The notes: generated from the letters alone by a model not told the origin. A DNA stretch of 64,000 bases from CAISIP01 sp039934375 (GCA_039934375.1 JBDTMH010000001.1:15714-79713); one strand, 5' to 3'; positions 28,403 to 38,177 are shown, counted from the first letter of the stretch. Translations and numbers: made by a program.

Positions 28403-29890
28403 TTACGACGCGACGTCGGAAGGGTTTTTCGGCGGTTCGCGCAATTGCCAGGCCGCAAGCATCGCCAGCAGACACAACCCGGCGAGCATGATGAAGGATT
28501 CGTTGAATGCCGCCAGCCGCGCCGGACTGCTGGCCGTCGTCGCGAGCGCGTCGCCATGTGCCGCGAGCCGCCATTCGAGCACGATGCCGCACAGGCTGAC
28601 GCCGGCCGAGCCGCCCAGCATGCGGGTGAAATTGATGGTGCTCGCGCCCTGCGCGATCAGGTCCTTGTGCAGGCCGCGCATGGCACCCAGATTCAGCGAA
28701 GGCAGGATGAAGCCCAGACCGATACGCCCCAGCACGGTAAATGCGATGACGTACCAGATCGGCGTGTGCAGGTGCACGACGAGAATCAGTGCGAATGACA
28801 AGGCCAGCAGGCCGAGGCCCAGGCTGACCAGGATATGGGTGGAATACCGGTCGGCCATGCGTCCGGCAATCGCAATCGTCACGGCCAGGGCCAGGCCCGA
28901 GGGCAGCAAAATACCGCCCACGTACGAGGCGGAGAGCTGCAGGCCCAACTGCATGTAGACCGGCAGCAGGTAGGTCGAGCCAAACAAGGCCATGCCATAG
29001 ATGAACGCAACGATGCTGCCCAGGGCGAACCGGCGGTCGGCGAACAGCGCCTGGTTCACCAGTGGCGAGCCGGTCTCGCCGCGCGCCATTGCCAGACTCA
29101 GTCGGCGCTGGCGCAGCACGAACCAGGCGATGATGGCGATCGCTCCGCCCAGCAAGGCAAAGGTTGTCACTGTCAGGCCCTGGTGCAGTTCGACCAGGCC
29201 ATTGAGCAGGCAGAGCGTGCCCGCGCCGGCCAGCAGCAGGCTGGGCCAATCCATGTTAGGGGCATTGCGGCTGGCAATTGCGCCACCGGGCGCCGATGTC
29301 GGCACGTAACGTGCGGACATCCAGATCGAGGCCAGGCAGAACGGCACCACCATGAAGAAGATCGAACGCCAGCCGAACAGGTCGACCAGCACGCCACCGA
29401 TGCTGGGGCCCAGCGCCGGAGCCAGCACCACGCCGGTGCCGAAGATGCCCATGGCGCGGCCTTGCTCGTGCGGCTGGAAGGCCCGCATGACGATGATGGC
29501 CGGTATCGGCTGCACTACGCCGGCGGCCAGTCCTTCGGCTACCCGTGCCGCCAGCACCAGTGGAAAGCTGGTGGCAAGTCCGCCCGCCACGCCGCCGAGC
29601 AGCAGCAGCCACATGGTGCCGGTATAGGTGCGCCGGTAGCCGAATCGTCCCAGCATCCACGGCGTGGTCAGCATCGAAACGGTCATGGCCATCATGAAGC
29701 CGGACGCCACCCACTGGGCGCGCTCCTGGCCAATGGCGAAATGGTGGCTGAGGTCGGGCACCGCCACGTTGATGATGGTCGACGACATGATGGCCGCGAC
29801 CGAGCCCACCATGACGGCGAACAGCAGCAGCCAGCGATAACGCTCGCCGTGTTGCGCCTGCAGCTGCGGCAGGGTGCTGGCACGCGTCAA
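28403..29890 (-). CDS. MFS multidrug exporter, DHA2 (14-helix) family
   Basis: The 495-residue protein has fourteen predicted helices and the DHA2 signatures AIMSSTIINVAVPDL, QWVASGFMMAMTVSMLTTPWMLGRFGYRR and VLAPALGPSIGGVLVD. This identifies the EmrB/QacA-type proton-coupled drug exporters. No EmrA-like membrane-fusion partner or TetR regulator is next to it. Substrate is unknown. Confidence 0.88.
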   Translation of the reverse strand: MTRASTLPQLQAQHGERYRWLLLFAVMVGSVAAIMSSTIINVAVPDLSHHFAIGQERAQWVASGFMMAMTVSMLTTPWMLGRFGYRRTYTGTMWLLLLGGVAGGLATSFPLVLAARVAEGLAAGVVQPIPAIIVMRAFQPHEQGRAMGIFGTGVVLAPALGPSIGGVLVDLFGWRSIFFMVVPFCLASIWMSARYVPTSAPGGAIASRNAPNMDWPSLLLAGAGTLCLLNGLVELHQGLTVTTFALLGGAIAIIAWFVLRQRRLSLAMARGETGSPLVNQALFADRRFALGSIVAFIYGMALFGSTYLLPVYMQLGLQLSASYVGGILLPSGLALAVTIAIAGRMADRYSTHILVSLGLGLLALSFALILVVHLHTPIWYVIAFTVLGRIGLGFILPSLNLGAMRGLHKDLIAQGASTINFTRMLGGSAGVSLCGIVLEWRLAAHGDALATTASSPARLAAFNESFIMLAGLCLLAMLAAWQLREPPKNPSDVAS

Positions 29891-29951
29891 GGGCCGCGCA
29901 CCGGGTTGGTCTCAGGCAGTGCGCCGCGATAGCCGGCGGCGCGCCGGCCGG

Positions 29952-30143
29952 TCAGTTGCGCGGTTCGGACCACAGCTTTCCACCGGTGGACCAGTTCTCG
30001 CGTTTGACGTCGGTGATCAGGATGTCGACCGATTCCGGCGACCCGCCCAGCACTTCGACGGTGATGCGGGTGATTTCCTGCACCAGCTTCTTCTTCTGCT
30101 CGACGGTACGGCCTTCCATCATCTCGATGTGGTAGGTGGGCAT
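29952..30143 (-). CDS. 4-oxalocrotonate tautomerase-family protein
   Basis: The 63-residue protein begins MPTYHIEMMEGRTVEQKKK. After Met removal the N-terminal proline would act as the catalytic base. Length, the basic EQKKKLVQEIT helix and VKRENWSTGG match the hexameric tautomerase family. The reaction and substrate are not evident from neighbours, which are both MFS carriers. Confidence 0.85.
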   Translation of the reverse strand: MPTYHIEMMEGRTVEQKKKLVQEITRITVEVLGGSPESVDILITDVKRENWSTGGKLWSEPRN

Positions 30144-30204
30144 GCAAACTCCTTGTCAGTGAATGGAAAAAATCGTGCGGTGTCGGCGCGCCCCGGCGAC
30201 CTGC

Positions 30205-31392
30205 TCAAGCCGGCTCGACCGCCGGCACACCGGCCGGTTCATCCGGCAGCCACGCGACGATGAAGGCCGAGCAGCAGGCAATCGACGCCATGGCAAGCAG
30301 CAGGCTGCCGAAGCCGGCGGACTTCACCACTGGACCCAGCGAATATACCGCCAGCGATGCGACACCGAAGGACACCGCCAGCCGTACGCCCGCGACGCGC
30401 GAGCGGTAGGCGTCGTCGACATAACGCACCACCATGGCGTCAGTAAAGGGGATGGCTCCGAAGATCGTGATCATGAAACCGATCTGCAGCCAGAACAGCC
30501 ACCAACCCTGGGCCTGCGCCGCGAGCAGGAACATCGGGATCTGCAGCAGCACGATGGTCAAATACAGCCGTTTGATCGCGAACCGGTCGATCAAGCGACC
30601 GACGATGACCTGCGAAAACGACGCCACCGCGTAGACCGCGGCCAGCATCATGCCCAGTTGCGCCGGGTCTTCGACGATGCCGGCAAAGCGTTCGCGCATC
30701 AGTTCGCCATTGCCGTTGGTCGTGAAGTTAAATAGCAGACTGCTGGTGACGGCGGCAAAGGTCATCACCGTGAGCAGCCGTGCCATCTGCGATTTTTCCA
30801 GGCCCACCTTGGCGCGGGTGGTGCGCCGGGCCGGCGACTCGGTTTCGGCCGGCGCCAGGCGCAGGAACAGGTAGCCGCAGAGCAGCGACAGCAGCCCGGG
30901 CAAAACGAAGGCTGCGCGCCAGCCCACATACTTGACCATGAAGCCCGTCAGGATGGCCGCGAACGCGATGCCCATGTTGCCGGCCAGGCCGTTGACACCG
31001 ATCGTCAGGCCCGGCCGCGTCGCATGCTGCAACAGCATCGGAATTCCCACCGGGTGGTAGATGGCCGAAAACAGGCCCAGCACCGACAAGGCGATCGCCA
31101 TCTGCCAGGCGTTCTGCACCGTGGCGCACAGCAGCGCTGAGGCGCCCATGCCGAAAAAGAACACCAGCATCATGCTGCGCCGCCCCCACAAATCCCCGAG
31201 CCGGCCGGCCGGCACCGAGCCCAGGCCGAACATCAGGAAGGCGCCGGCGCTGTAAGGCATCAGGTCTTCCCATTGAGCGAACCCGAAATCTGCTGCGACA
31301 CTGGCTACCGCGGTGGCGAAAATCAGCAGGAACATGTGGTCCAGCGCATGGCCCAGGTTGAGCAGGAGTGAGGTGCTGCGTCGGAGCTGCAT
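30205..31392 (-). CDS. MFS transporter
   Basis: The 395-residue protein has twelve predicted helices and MFS loop motifs GRLGDLWGRRSMMLVF after helix 2 and GRLIDRFAIKRLYL in the second half. The LLNLGHALDHMFLLIFATAV opening is common in small MFS carriers of unassigned substrate (fosmidomycin-resistance-like). The start is placed at ATG 31392. ATG 31455 would add 21 residues. It diverges from the gene for the first ABC_sub_bind protein. Confidence 0.75.
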   Translation of the reverse strand: MQLRRSTSLLLNLGHALDHMFLLIFATAVASVAADFGFAQWEDLMPYSAGAFLMFGLGSVPAGRLGDLWGRRSMMLVFFFGMGASALLCATVQNAWQMAIALSVLGLFSAIYHPVGIPMLLQHATRPGLTIGVNGLAGNMGIAFAAILTGFMVKYVGWRAAFVLPGLLSLLCGYLFLRLAPAETESPARRTTRAKVGLEKSQMARLLTVMTFAAVTSSLLFNFTTNGNGELMRERFAGIVEDPAQLGMMLAAVYAVASFSQVIVGRLIDRFAIKRLYLTIVLLQIPMFLLAAQAQGWWLFWLQIGFMITIFGAIPFTDAMVVRYVDDAYRSRVAGVRLAVSFGVASLAVYSLGPVVKSAGFGSLLLAMASIACCSAFIVAWLPDEPAGVPAVEPA

Positions 31393-31659
31393 GGTGACTT
31401 CAAGTGAGGCCGATGAAGCCGCTATTCTCTCCGAGAGCGCCTTGAAGATCTGCATTGACTTGGCAAGTGGCCAAGCGCACACTGGCAGCCGACGGTGCGA
31501 CGCTCGGCTGTGTCGCCGCCAATTTGCCGATTGGACTGGAATGGCTGCTTCGCGGCATGACTCAGACGGCGCAGGGTTGTCGTGCAGCCGAGGATGGGCG
31601 GGAAACGCGGTTGCTTGGGCGCCAGTCGCGGCGCGAATCCGTATGGTCGAGGCGATCGG

Positions 31660-32643
31660 ATGAATCGGAGCCGCCGTCAATGGATTTCCGGCCTGGTGCA
31701 AGCTATTCTTGCTGGACCTGCCTTTGCCCAGCTTCAGTCGCAGGGCAGCGCGCGGGTCGCATGGGTGTCGGCCTCGTCGATGCAGGACGGAACCCTGTTT
31801 CTGGATGAACTGCGCCGGGGTTTGCGTGAGCACGGCTGGGTCGAAAACCGCAACCTGGTACTGAGCACGTATTGGGGCGACTACTCGGTGCCATTGCTCG
31901 AACGTAAGGTGGGTGAGGCGATCGCAGGCCGGCCCGATGTGATCGTTTGCCAGGGCACCGCCGCCGATCCCACGCGCAAGGTGACACAGACCATACCGAT
32001 CGTCTTCGGCTTCAGCGGCGATCCGGTCGAGGCGGGTTTCGTGCGCAGCCTGGCACATCCGGGTGGCAACCTGACCGGCATGTCATACATGGCGCTGGAA
32101 CTGGTTGGCAAACGGATGCAGTTGCTGCACGACGTGTTGCCGAACGCGCGCCGGGTCGCGGTTTTGTCGTTCCCGCAGCATCCGGGCGACCAGACTGAAA
32201 AGCGGGCCGCGCAGGCCGCTGCTGCCAGACTGGGCTTGTCGCTCGAGCAATATGACATTCGCGGAGCCGACGAAATGACCCGTGCATTGGGGCTGATCGC
32301 GCAGGGAAAGCCCGATGCCGTGCTCGCGTTTCCGGTGCAGAACGTGATTGCACGGCGTGAAGCGATTGCCCAGTGGTCGTTGCAAAACCGGATTCCCGTC
32401 ATTTCGGGCTGGGCGCAATTTGCGCAGGGCGGCAACTTGATGAGTTACGGTCCGAACCTGCGCGCGGCGAATTTCCGCCTCGCCAGTTTCGTCGACAGAA
32501 TTCTCAAAGGGGCCTTGCCGTCTGCTCTGCCGGTCGAGTATCCGGTGCAGGTGGAACTGGTCATCAACATGCGCGCAGCAAACGCGCTGGGAATCACTGT
32601 TCCGGCTGCGGTTTTGCTGCGTGCCGATGAGGTGATTGCTTGA
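31660..32643 (+). CDS. Periplasmic substrate-binding protein 1 (ABC_sub_bind family)
   Basis: The 327-residue protein has a signal-like N-terminus ending AGPAFAQ and the two-lobed ABC_sub_bind (TrpX-like, Pfam PF04392) fold. Motifs include VAWVSASSMQDGTLFLDELRRGL, IPIVFGFSGDPVEAGFV, HPGGNLTGMS and the terminal ITVPAAVLLRADEVI. Proteins of this family often bind aromatic amino acids or unknown small ligands. No permease or ATPase gene is nearby. The gene overlaps the next one by 4 bp (TTGA at 32640-32643). ATG 31660 is chosen over the frame start at 31582. Confidence 0.85.
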   Translation: MNRSRRQWISGLVQAILAGPAFAQLQSQGSARVAWVSASSMQDGTLFLDELRRGLREHGWVENRNLVLSTYWGDYSVPLLERKVGEAIAGRPDVIVCQGTAADPTRKVTQTIPIVFGFSGDPVEAGFVRSLAHPGGNLTGMSYMALELVGKRMQLLHDVLPNARRVAVLSFPQHPGDQTEKRAAQAAAARLGLSLEQYDIRGADEMTRALGLIAQGKPDAVLAFPVQNVIARREAIAQWSLQNRIPVISGWAQFAQGGNLMSYGPNLRAANFRLASFVDRILKGALPSALPVEYPVQVELVINMRAANALGITVPAAVLLRADEVIA

Positions 32644-33620
32644 AACGCAGATCGCTCCTGCGCGGGTCCGGGGCATGGCTGCTTGCGCCGTTGTCGGTTG
32701 CTTGGGCACAGGTCGAGCGGCCTTGCCGGGTGGCTTGGGTATCGGTTGACCCCGCAGGCGCGCAGTCTCCGGTATTTGTCGCCTTTCGCGCGGGTATGGC
32801 GGCGCTGGGATATGGGGAAGGCCGTAACCTGGTGATCGACACCTGGTGGGTCGACGGGTCTTCCAAGCAGCTGGCCACCATGCGCGACGAGGTCGTACAC
32901 AGCTTGCCCGAGGTGATTGTGGCGCAAGGCGGTGTTGCGTTGGCCCCGATGTTGCACGCCAGCGTCAAAGGGCCACTGGTGTTCAGCATGAGCGGCGATC
33001 CGGTGCTGGCCAAGATTGTTGCCTCTTACCGCAAGCCAGGCGGCAATCGGACCGGCATCACATTGTTTGCAGCCGATCTGATTGGCAAGCGCCTGGGCTT
33101 GCTCAAGGAAATGGTCCCTGGCGTGCATGGAATCGCGGTGATCGGCAATCCTCGGCATCCTGGTGCCCCGCGCGAGGTCGAGGCGTCACGGATCGCGGCC
33201 GCCAGGCTGGGCCTTGTTCAAACCTACCATCCAAGCGAGAACCTGGCCGAACTCGATCGCGTGCTTGCCGGCATCGCGCGTGCTCGCGTCGACGCGCTTT
33301 TGGTGCTCTCGGATGGATTCGCCCTGAACCAGGCGAATCGCTTTGCAGAGTTCTCGGTGCGCGAGCGCATACCTGTGGTTGCCGGATGGGCCACATTCGC
33401 GCAGCGTGGCATCGTGATGGCCTATGGGCCCGAGTTCGCCGATGTGCATCGACGTCTGGCCAGCTACGTCGACCGCATCCACAAAGGCGCGGCGCCGGGC
33501 GACCTGCCGATCGAGCAGCCAACCAAGTTCGAGCTGGTGATCAACCTGAAGACTGCCAGGGCACTGGGTATTTCCGTGCCCCAATCCTTGCTATTGCGGG
33601 CCGACGACTTGATTGAATGA
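32640..33620 (+). CDS. Periplasmic substrate-binding protein 2 (ABC_sub_bind family)
   Basis: The 326-residue protein is a paralogue of the preceding one. It begins at a TTG overlapping the upstream stop (TTGA), with a signal peptide ending LSVAWAQ. Shared motifs are FSMSGDPVLAKIVASY, PGGNRTGIT, ADLIGKRLGLLKEM and the terminal ISVPQSLLLRADDLIE. Like its neighbour it has no transporter partner. The two genes precede a sensor kinase by 68 nt on the same strand, so they may be ligand-capturing components of that signalling system (inference). Confidence 0.85.
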   Translation: MKRRSLLRGSGAWLLAPLSVAWAQVERPCRVAWVSVDPAGAQSPVFVAFRAGMAALGYGEGRNLVIDTWWVDGSSKQLATMRDEVVHSLPEVIVAQGGVALAPMLHASVKGPLVFSMSGDPVLAKIVASYRKPGGNRTGITLFAADLIGKRLGLLKEMVPGVHGIAVIGNPRHPGAPREVEASRIAAARLGLVQTYHPSENLAELDRVLAGIARARVDALLVLSDGFALNQANRFAEFSVRERIPVVAGWATFAQRGIVMAYGPEFADVHRRLASYVDRIHKGAAPGDLPIEQPTKFELVINLKTARALGISVPQSLLLRADDLIE

Positions 33621-33688
33621 AGCGCCAGTAATATTCGGCGTGTGCGGTCCCCTGTTTCTTCTGGCGGGGACGTGCGCCACCGGGCACA

Positions 33689-36628
33689 ATGGTGCCAATG
33701 ACCCCATCGGCGCCCGACGCCTTGCCGTTGACTCCATCGCACAATCGCCTGCGCGGTAGGCTGTTTCGCAAGTATCTGCTGCTGATCATCGCTCTGGTCA
33801 GCGTCGCCATGCTGGCCTCCGGTGGAGTTGGCCAGTATTTCTGGCAGCAGGAAACCCGTGCAGCGTTGGCCGACCTGCAGCGGGAAAAAGCCATTGGTGC
33901 GGCGTCACGCATCGAGCAATACATCCTGCAGATCGCGCGCCAGATCGGGTTTGCATCATTGCCACAGTTCGGCGCCGCGGATCTCGATCTGCGGCGCATC
34001 GAGTTTCTCAAACTGCTGCGCCAGGTGCCCGAAGTGACAGACATTGCATATGTCGACGCCAGTGGGCGAGAGCAGCTTGCCGTCTCGCGCCTGGGAATGG
34101 ATGTGGTCGCCTCGGAAAAGGACCGCTCGCAGGAAGCAGCGTTCCGGCAAGCGCGGTTCGGACGGTCCTGGTTTGGCCCGGTCTATTTCCGCAAGGATAC
34201 CGAACCCTATATGACGATCGCAAGCCGCGCCGGCGGTGACGATGGTCCGGTCACGGTGGCCGAGGTCAACCTCAAGTTCATCTGGGATGTGGTCAAACGC
34301 ATCAAGATCGGCGAGAAGGGCAAGGCCTTCGTGGTGGACGACAAGGGGTTGCTGGTGGCTGACCCAGACATCGGACTGGTGCTGCGCAAAACCAGCATGG
34401 CGGGCCTGGCGCATGTCCAGGCCGCCGCCAGTGAGCATGGCACGGACGCGCCGGCCATGGAGTCACATGACCTGCAGGGATTGCCGGTGCTGACATCGGT
34501 GGTCGCGATCGAGCCGCTGGGCTGGAAGGTGTTTGCCCAGCAACCCTGGTCGGAGGTCACCGCCAAGCTGGACGCGTCGATGCTGCGCACCGGCCTGCTG
34601 CTGCTGGCGGGCTTGCTGATTTCGGCCTTGGCCGCGTGGGCGCTGGCGCGCAGCATGGCTCGTCCGATCCAGATTCTTGCTGAAGGGGCACGGCGTATCG
34701 GAGCTGGCGACCTGCACCAGCAGATCGACATCCGAACCGGCGATGAGTTGCAGGGGCTGGCGGACCAGTTCAACGCGATGACGGCGCAGTTGCGCGAGTC
34801 CTATGCCGGGCTGGAGCGCAAGGTCGAGCAACGCACCGCCGAGGTCACGCAGGCGCTGGAATACCAGACCGCCATCAGCGCCGTTTTGCGCGTGATCAGC
34901 GAGTCGCCGACCGATGTGGCGCCGGTGTTCGAGGCCATCATGGACAGCGCGGTGCGCCTGTTCGGCGTATCGATCGCCGCGGTGTTCCGCTATGACGGGC
35001 GACAGGTGCACATGATCAGCACCAAGGGATGGTCCGAGGATGCTTTGAAGGATGCAGACCGGCTGTACCCGGCGCCACCCAATCCCGAAATGATCAGCGG
35101 GCGGGTCATCCTGTCGGGCAAGGCCCAGACAATCGCAGACACGTTCGCCGACGCCGCGTATGACCAGGAAACAGCCCATGTAGGTGATTGGCGCCGCATG
35201 ATGGCCGCGCCGCTGCTCAAGGACGGTGCCGTGGTCGGTGTGCTGGTGATGGCCTGGGCCGAACCGGGGGAAGTTCGCCGGCACGAACTCGACCTGCTCA
35301 GGACTTTTGCCGACCAGGCGGTGATTGCGATCGAGAACGTGCGCCTGATCAGCGAGACGAAAGAGGCGCTGGAGCAGCAGACCGCCACCGCCGAGGTGTT
35401 GCAGGTCATCTCCAGCTCGCCAACCGACGTGCAGCCGGTGTTTGATGCCATCGCCGAGCGCGCCATGACGCTGTGCGAAGCCCGTATCGGCGCCGTGACC
35501 CGATTCGACGGGGAGTTGTTGCACCTGGTGGCGTTTCATGGTGCCACCCAGCAGGCATCGGACATCATGCGTGCGGCGTTCCCGATCCGGCCCGGGCGTG
35601 AGGCCGGCACTGCCCGTGCCATCGCCGAACGTGCGCCGATACAGATACCCGATGTGCTGGCCGACCCGGACTATGCGCTCAAGGACGAGGCCAGGCGGGC
35701 CGGTTATCGCAGCAACCTGGCGGTGCCGATGGTGCAGGACGGCGAGGTCGTTGGCTCCATCGTCGTGTGCCGGGAGCAGGTCGGTGCCTACCCTGACAAA
35801 CAGGTCAAGTTGCTGCAGACCTTCGCCGACCAGGCGGTGATCGCGGTGCAAAACGTGCGCCTGTTCAACGAGATCCGCGACAAGAGCCGGCAATTGGAGA
35901 TCGCCAACCAGCACAAGAGCGAGTTCCTGGCCAATATGTCGCACGAGTTGCGCACGCCGCTCAACGCGATCATCGGCTTCTCCGAAGTGCTGCTCGAGCG
36001 CATGTTCGGCGAACTCAACGAGAAACAGGACGACTACCTCAAGGACATCTTCACGTCGGGCAAGCATCTGCTGTCGCTGATCAACGACATCCTGGACCTG
36101 TCCAAGATCGAGGCCGGTCGCATGGAGCTGGACCTGAGCGACTTCGATGCGGCGCAGGCCTTGTCCAACGCGATGACGCTGGTGCGCGAACGAGCCCAGA
36201 CGCATGGCATCAGCCTCAGCGTGGAGGTAGCCGACAACATCGGCGAAATCCGCGCCGACGAACGCAAGTTCAAACAAATCCTGCTCAACCTGCTGAGCAA
36301 TGCGGTCAAGTTCACGCCCGATGGCGGCACGGTCACGGTGCGCGCGACCATCGTGGGTAAACAGATCGAGGTGGCGGTAAAGGACACCGGCGTGGGCATC
36401 TCGACCGACGACCAACTGCTGGTGTTCGACGAGTTCAGGCAGGTCGGCCGTCATTACACCAACAAGCATGAAGGCACCGGGCTGGGCCTGTCGCTGACCA
36501 AGCGTTTCGTCGAGCTCCACGGTGGCAGCCTGCGCCTGGAAAGCGAGCCTGGCGTGGGGTCGACCTTCACGTTCACGTTGCCGATACGGCCGGTCGATCC
36601 GGCACACGATGCGAAGGAAACGACATGA
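33689..36628 (+). CDS. Membrane sensor histidine kinase (dCache-like sensor, HAMP, two GAF, HisKA-HATPase)
   Basis: The 979-residue kinase has two membrane helices (about residues 25-48 and 298-318) framing a large periplasmic sensor of dCache type (about 250 residues). A HAMP domain follows (about 320-372), then two GAF domains (about 405-560 and 575-730). The H box is NMSHELRTPLNAIIGFSE with phosphoacceptor H752, and an HATPase domain has LLNLLSNAVKFTPDGG, VKDTGVGIS and HEGTGLGLSLTKR. Each GAF is led by a repeated signalling-helix segment (VISESPTDVAPVF, VISSSPTDVQPVF). The start is ATG 33689 or ATG 33698. The stop overlaps the response-regulator start as ATGA. Confidence 0.92.
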   Translation: MVPMTPSAPDALPLTPSHNRLRGRLFRKYLLLIIALVSVAMLASGGVGQYFWQQETRAALADLQREKAIGAASRIEQYILQIARQIGFASLPQFGAADLDLRRIEFLKLLRQVPEVTDIAYVDASGREQLAVSRLGMDVVASEKDRSQEAAFRQARFGRSWFGPVYFRKDTEPYMTIASRAGGDDGPVTVAEVNLKFIWDVVKRIKIGEKGKAFVVDDKGLLVADPDIGLVLRKTSMAGLAHVQAAASEHGTDAPAMESHDLQGLPVLTSVVAIEPLGWKVFAQQPWSEVTAKLDASMLRTGLLLLAGLLISALAAWALARSMARPIQILAEGARRIGAGDLHQQIDIRTGDELQGLADQFNAMTAQLRESYAGLERKVEQRTAEVTQALEYQTAISAVLRVISESPTDVAPVFEAIMDSAVRLFGVSIAAVFRYDGRQVHMISTKGWSEDALKDADRLYPAPPNPEMISGRVILSGKAQTIADTFADAAYDQETAHVGDWRRMMAAPLLKDGAVVGVLVMAWAEPGEVRRHELDLLRTFADQAVIAIENVRLISETKEALEQQTATAEVLQVISSSPTDVQPVFDAIAERAMTLCEARIGAVTRFDGELLHLVAFHGATQQASDIMRAAFPIRPGREAGTARAIAERAPIQIPDVLADPDYALKDEARRAGYRSNLAVPMVQDGEVVGSIVVCREQVGAYPDKQVKLLQTFADQAVIAVQNVRLFNEIRDKSRQLEIANQHKSEFLANMSHELRTPLNAIIGFSEVLLERMFGELNEKQDDYLKDIFTSGKHLLSLINDILDLSKIEAGRMELDLSDFDAAQALSNAMTLVRERAQTHGISLSVEVADNIGEIRADERKFKQILLNLLSNAVKFTPDGGTVTVRATIVGKQIEVAVKDTGVGISTDDQLLVFDEFRQVGRHYTNKHEGTGLGLSLTKRFVELHGGSLRLESEPGVGSTFTFTLPIRPVDPAHDAKETT

Positions 36629-36999
36629 AGACCGTGCTGATCGTCGAAGACAACGAAAAGAACATGAAGCTGGCGCGCGACGTGCTGCAAGCCAAGGGTT
36701 ATGCGACGCTGGAGGCGATCAACGGCGAGGCCGGTGTGCGGCTGGCATTGGCGCACCGGCCTGATCTGGTGCTGATGGACATCCAGTTGCCCGACATCAA
36801 TGGCGTTGAGGCGTTCACCCGCATCCGCGCACATCCCGACATGGCGGGTGTTCCCGTGGCTGCGTTCACCGCGTCGGTCACACCCGGCGACCGCAGCCGC
36901 ATCAACGATGCCGGCTTCGACGCCTTCATCGGCAAGCCCATCAACCTCAAGGAGTTCCTGGCCACGGTGAAGCGCCTGACCGAAGGAGGACGAGGGTGA
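36625..36999 (+). CDS. Single-domain response regulator (DivK-like)
   Basis: The 124-residue receiver has acidic residues in VLIVEDNEKN, the phospho-acceptor D52 in VLMDIQLPD, and the lysine in AFIGKPINLKEF. There is no output domain, so it probably relays phosphate or acts by protein contact. It overlaps the kinase gene by 4 bp (ATGA) and the cyclase gene by 4 bp (GTGA), implying coupled translation and a shared pathway. Confidence 0.93.
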   Translation: MKTVLIVEDNEKNMKLARDVLQAKGYATLEAINGEAGVRLALAHRPDLVLMDIQLPDINGVEAFTRIRAHPDMAGVPVAAFTASVTPGDRSRINDAGFDAFIGKPINLKEFLATVKRLTEGGRG

Positions 37000-38177
37000 G
37001 CGAGACCGAAGTTGCCAGCGGCAATGGCCGACCAACTGGTTCGCCGACGGGTGCAGAGCCGCGTGTTGCCCCGCATGTCCTGGTGGTTGACGACACACCG
37101 GCCAATGTCAAGTTGTTGGTTGACCTGCTGACCGTCAAGGGTTATGTGGCGAGCAGCGCCGTCAATGGTGAAGAGGCGCTGGCGATGATCGCGGCCGATC
37201 CACCCGATCTGGTGCTGCTCGACATCATGATGCCGGGCCTTTCGGGATACGAGGTCTGCAGACGACTGCGCGCCGACCCGGCCACGGCTTTGCTGCCGGT
37301 GGTGATGTGCACCTCGCTCGATGCCACGCAGGAGCGGGTCAATGGCATCGAGGCCGGCGCCGACGACTTTCTGACCAAGCCGATCAATCGGCCGGAACTG
37401 TTCGCACGCGTGAAATCGCTGTTGCGCATCAAGGTGCTGCAGGACAAGGTGAGGGCACAGGCGGTGCAGATCGCGTCATGGAACCAGACGCTGGAGCTGC
37501 GGGTGCAGGAGCAGGTGGGGGAGATCGAGGCGCTCGGACGTCTGAAGCGTTTCTTTTCTCCGCAACTTTGTCAGGCGATCGTCGCCGGCGGCGAAGGCAT
37601 GCTCAAGACCCACCGGCGTGAGATCTGTGTCGTATTCATCGATCTGCGTGGCTTCACCGCCTTCACCGATCAGGCCGAGCCGGAAGAGGTGATGGAGATG
37701 CTGCACGGATTTCATGCTGCGATGGGCAAGCTGGTGCTGGAACACAACGGCACGCTCGAGCGATTTGCCGGCGACTCGGTGATGGTGTTCTTCAACGACC
37801 CGGTGCCGATCGAGCAACCGGCCGCGCAGGCCGTGAAGATGGCGCTGGCGATGCAGCAGAAATTCGTTGACATCGGGCAACAGTGGTACAAGCGCGGCTA
37901 CGAGCTGGGCCTGGGTTGCGGTATCGCCCAGGGTTATGCGACGCTGGGCCAGATCGGCTTCGAAGGACGCTGGGACTACGCCGCCATCGGCAGCGTGACC
38001 AATCTGGCCGCGCGGCTGTGCTCCGAAGCCGGGGCAGGCCAGATCCTGGTCGATCGCAAGACCATGGCCCGGGTTGAATCCCTGGTCCAAGCCACGCCGG
38101 TCGGGCCACTGACGCTGAAGGGTTTTCATCAGCCAGTACCGGCGTTTGCGCTTGTCGGTCTGTTGGCGCTTGATTGA
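36996..38177 (+). CDS. Response regulator-adenylate/guanylate cyclase
   Basis: The 393-residue protein has an N-terminal receiver (phospho-acceptor D76 in VLLDIMMPG; lysine in LTKPINRPEL), a coiled-coil linker (about residues 150-185) and a class III cyclase domain (about 205-385). The two metal aspartates are visible in VVFIDLRGFTAF and FAGDSVMVFF. The catalytic Asn-Arg stretch is SVTNLAARLCSE. It would make cAMP or cGMP when its receiver is phosphorylated; which nucleotide is not clear from sequence. It starts at GTG 36996, overlapping the upstream gene. Confidence 0.92.
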   Translation: MSETEVASGNGRPTGSPTGAEPRVAPHVLVVDDTPANVKLLVDLLTVKGYVASSAVNGEEALAMIAADPPDLVLLDIMMPGLSGYEVCRRLRADPATALLPVVMCTSLDATQERVNGIEAGADDFLTKPINRPELFARVKSLLRIKVLQDKVRAQAVQIASWNQTLELRVQEQVGEIEALGRLKRFFSPQLCQAIVAGGEGMLKTHRREICVVFIDLRGFTAFTDQAEPEEVMEMLHGFHAAMGKLVLEHNGTLERFAGDSVMVFFNDPVPIEQPAAQAVKMALAMQQKFVDIGQQWYKRGYELGLGCGIAQGYATLGQIGFEGRWDYAAIGSVTNLAARLCSEAGAGQILVDRKTMARVESLVQATPVGPLTLKGFHQPVPAFALVGLLALD

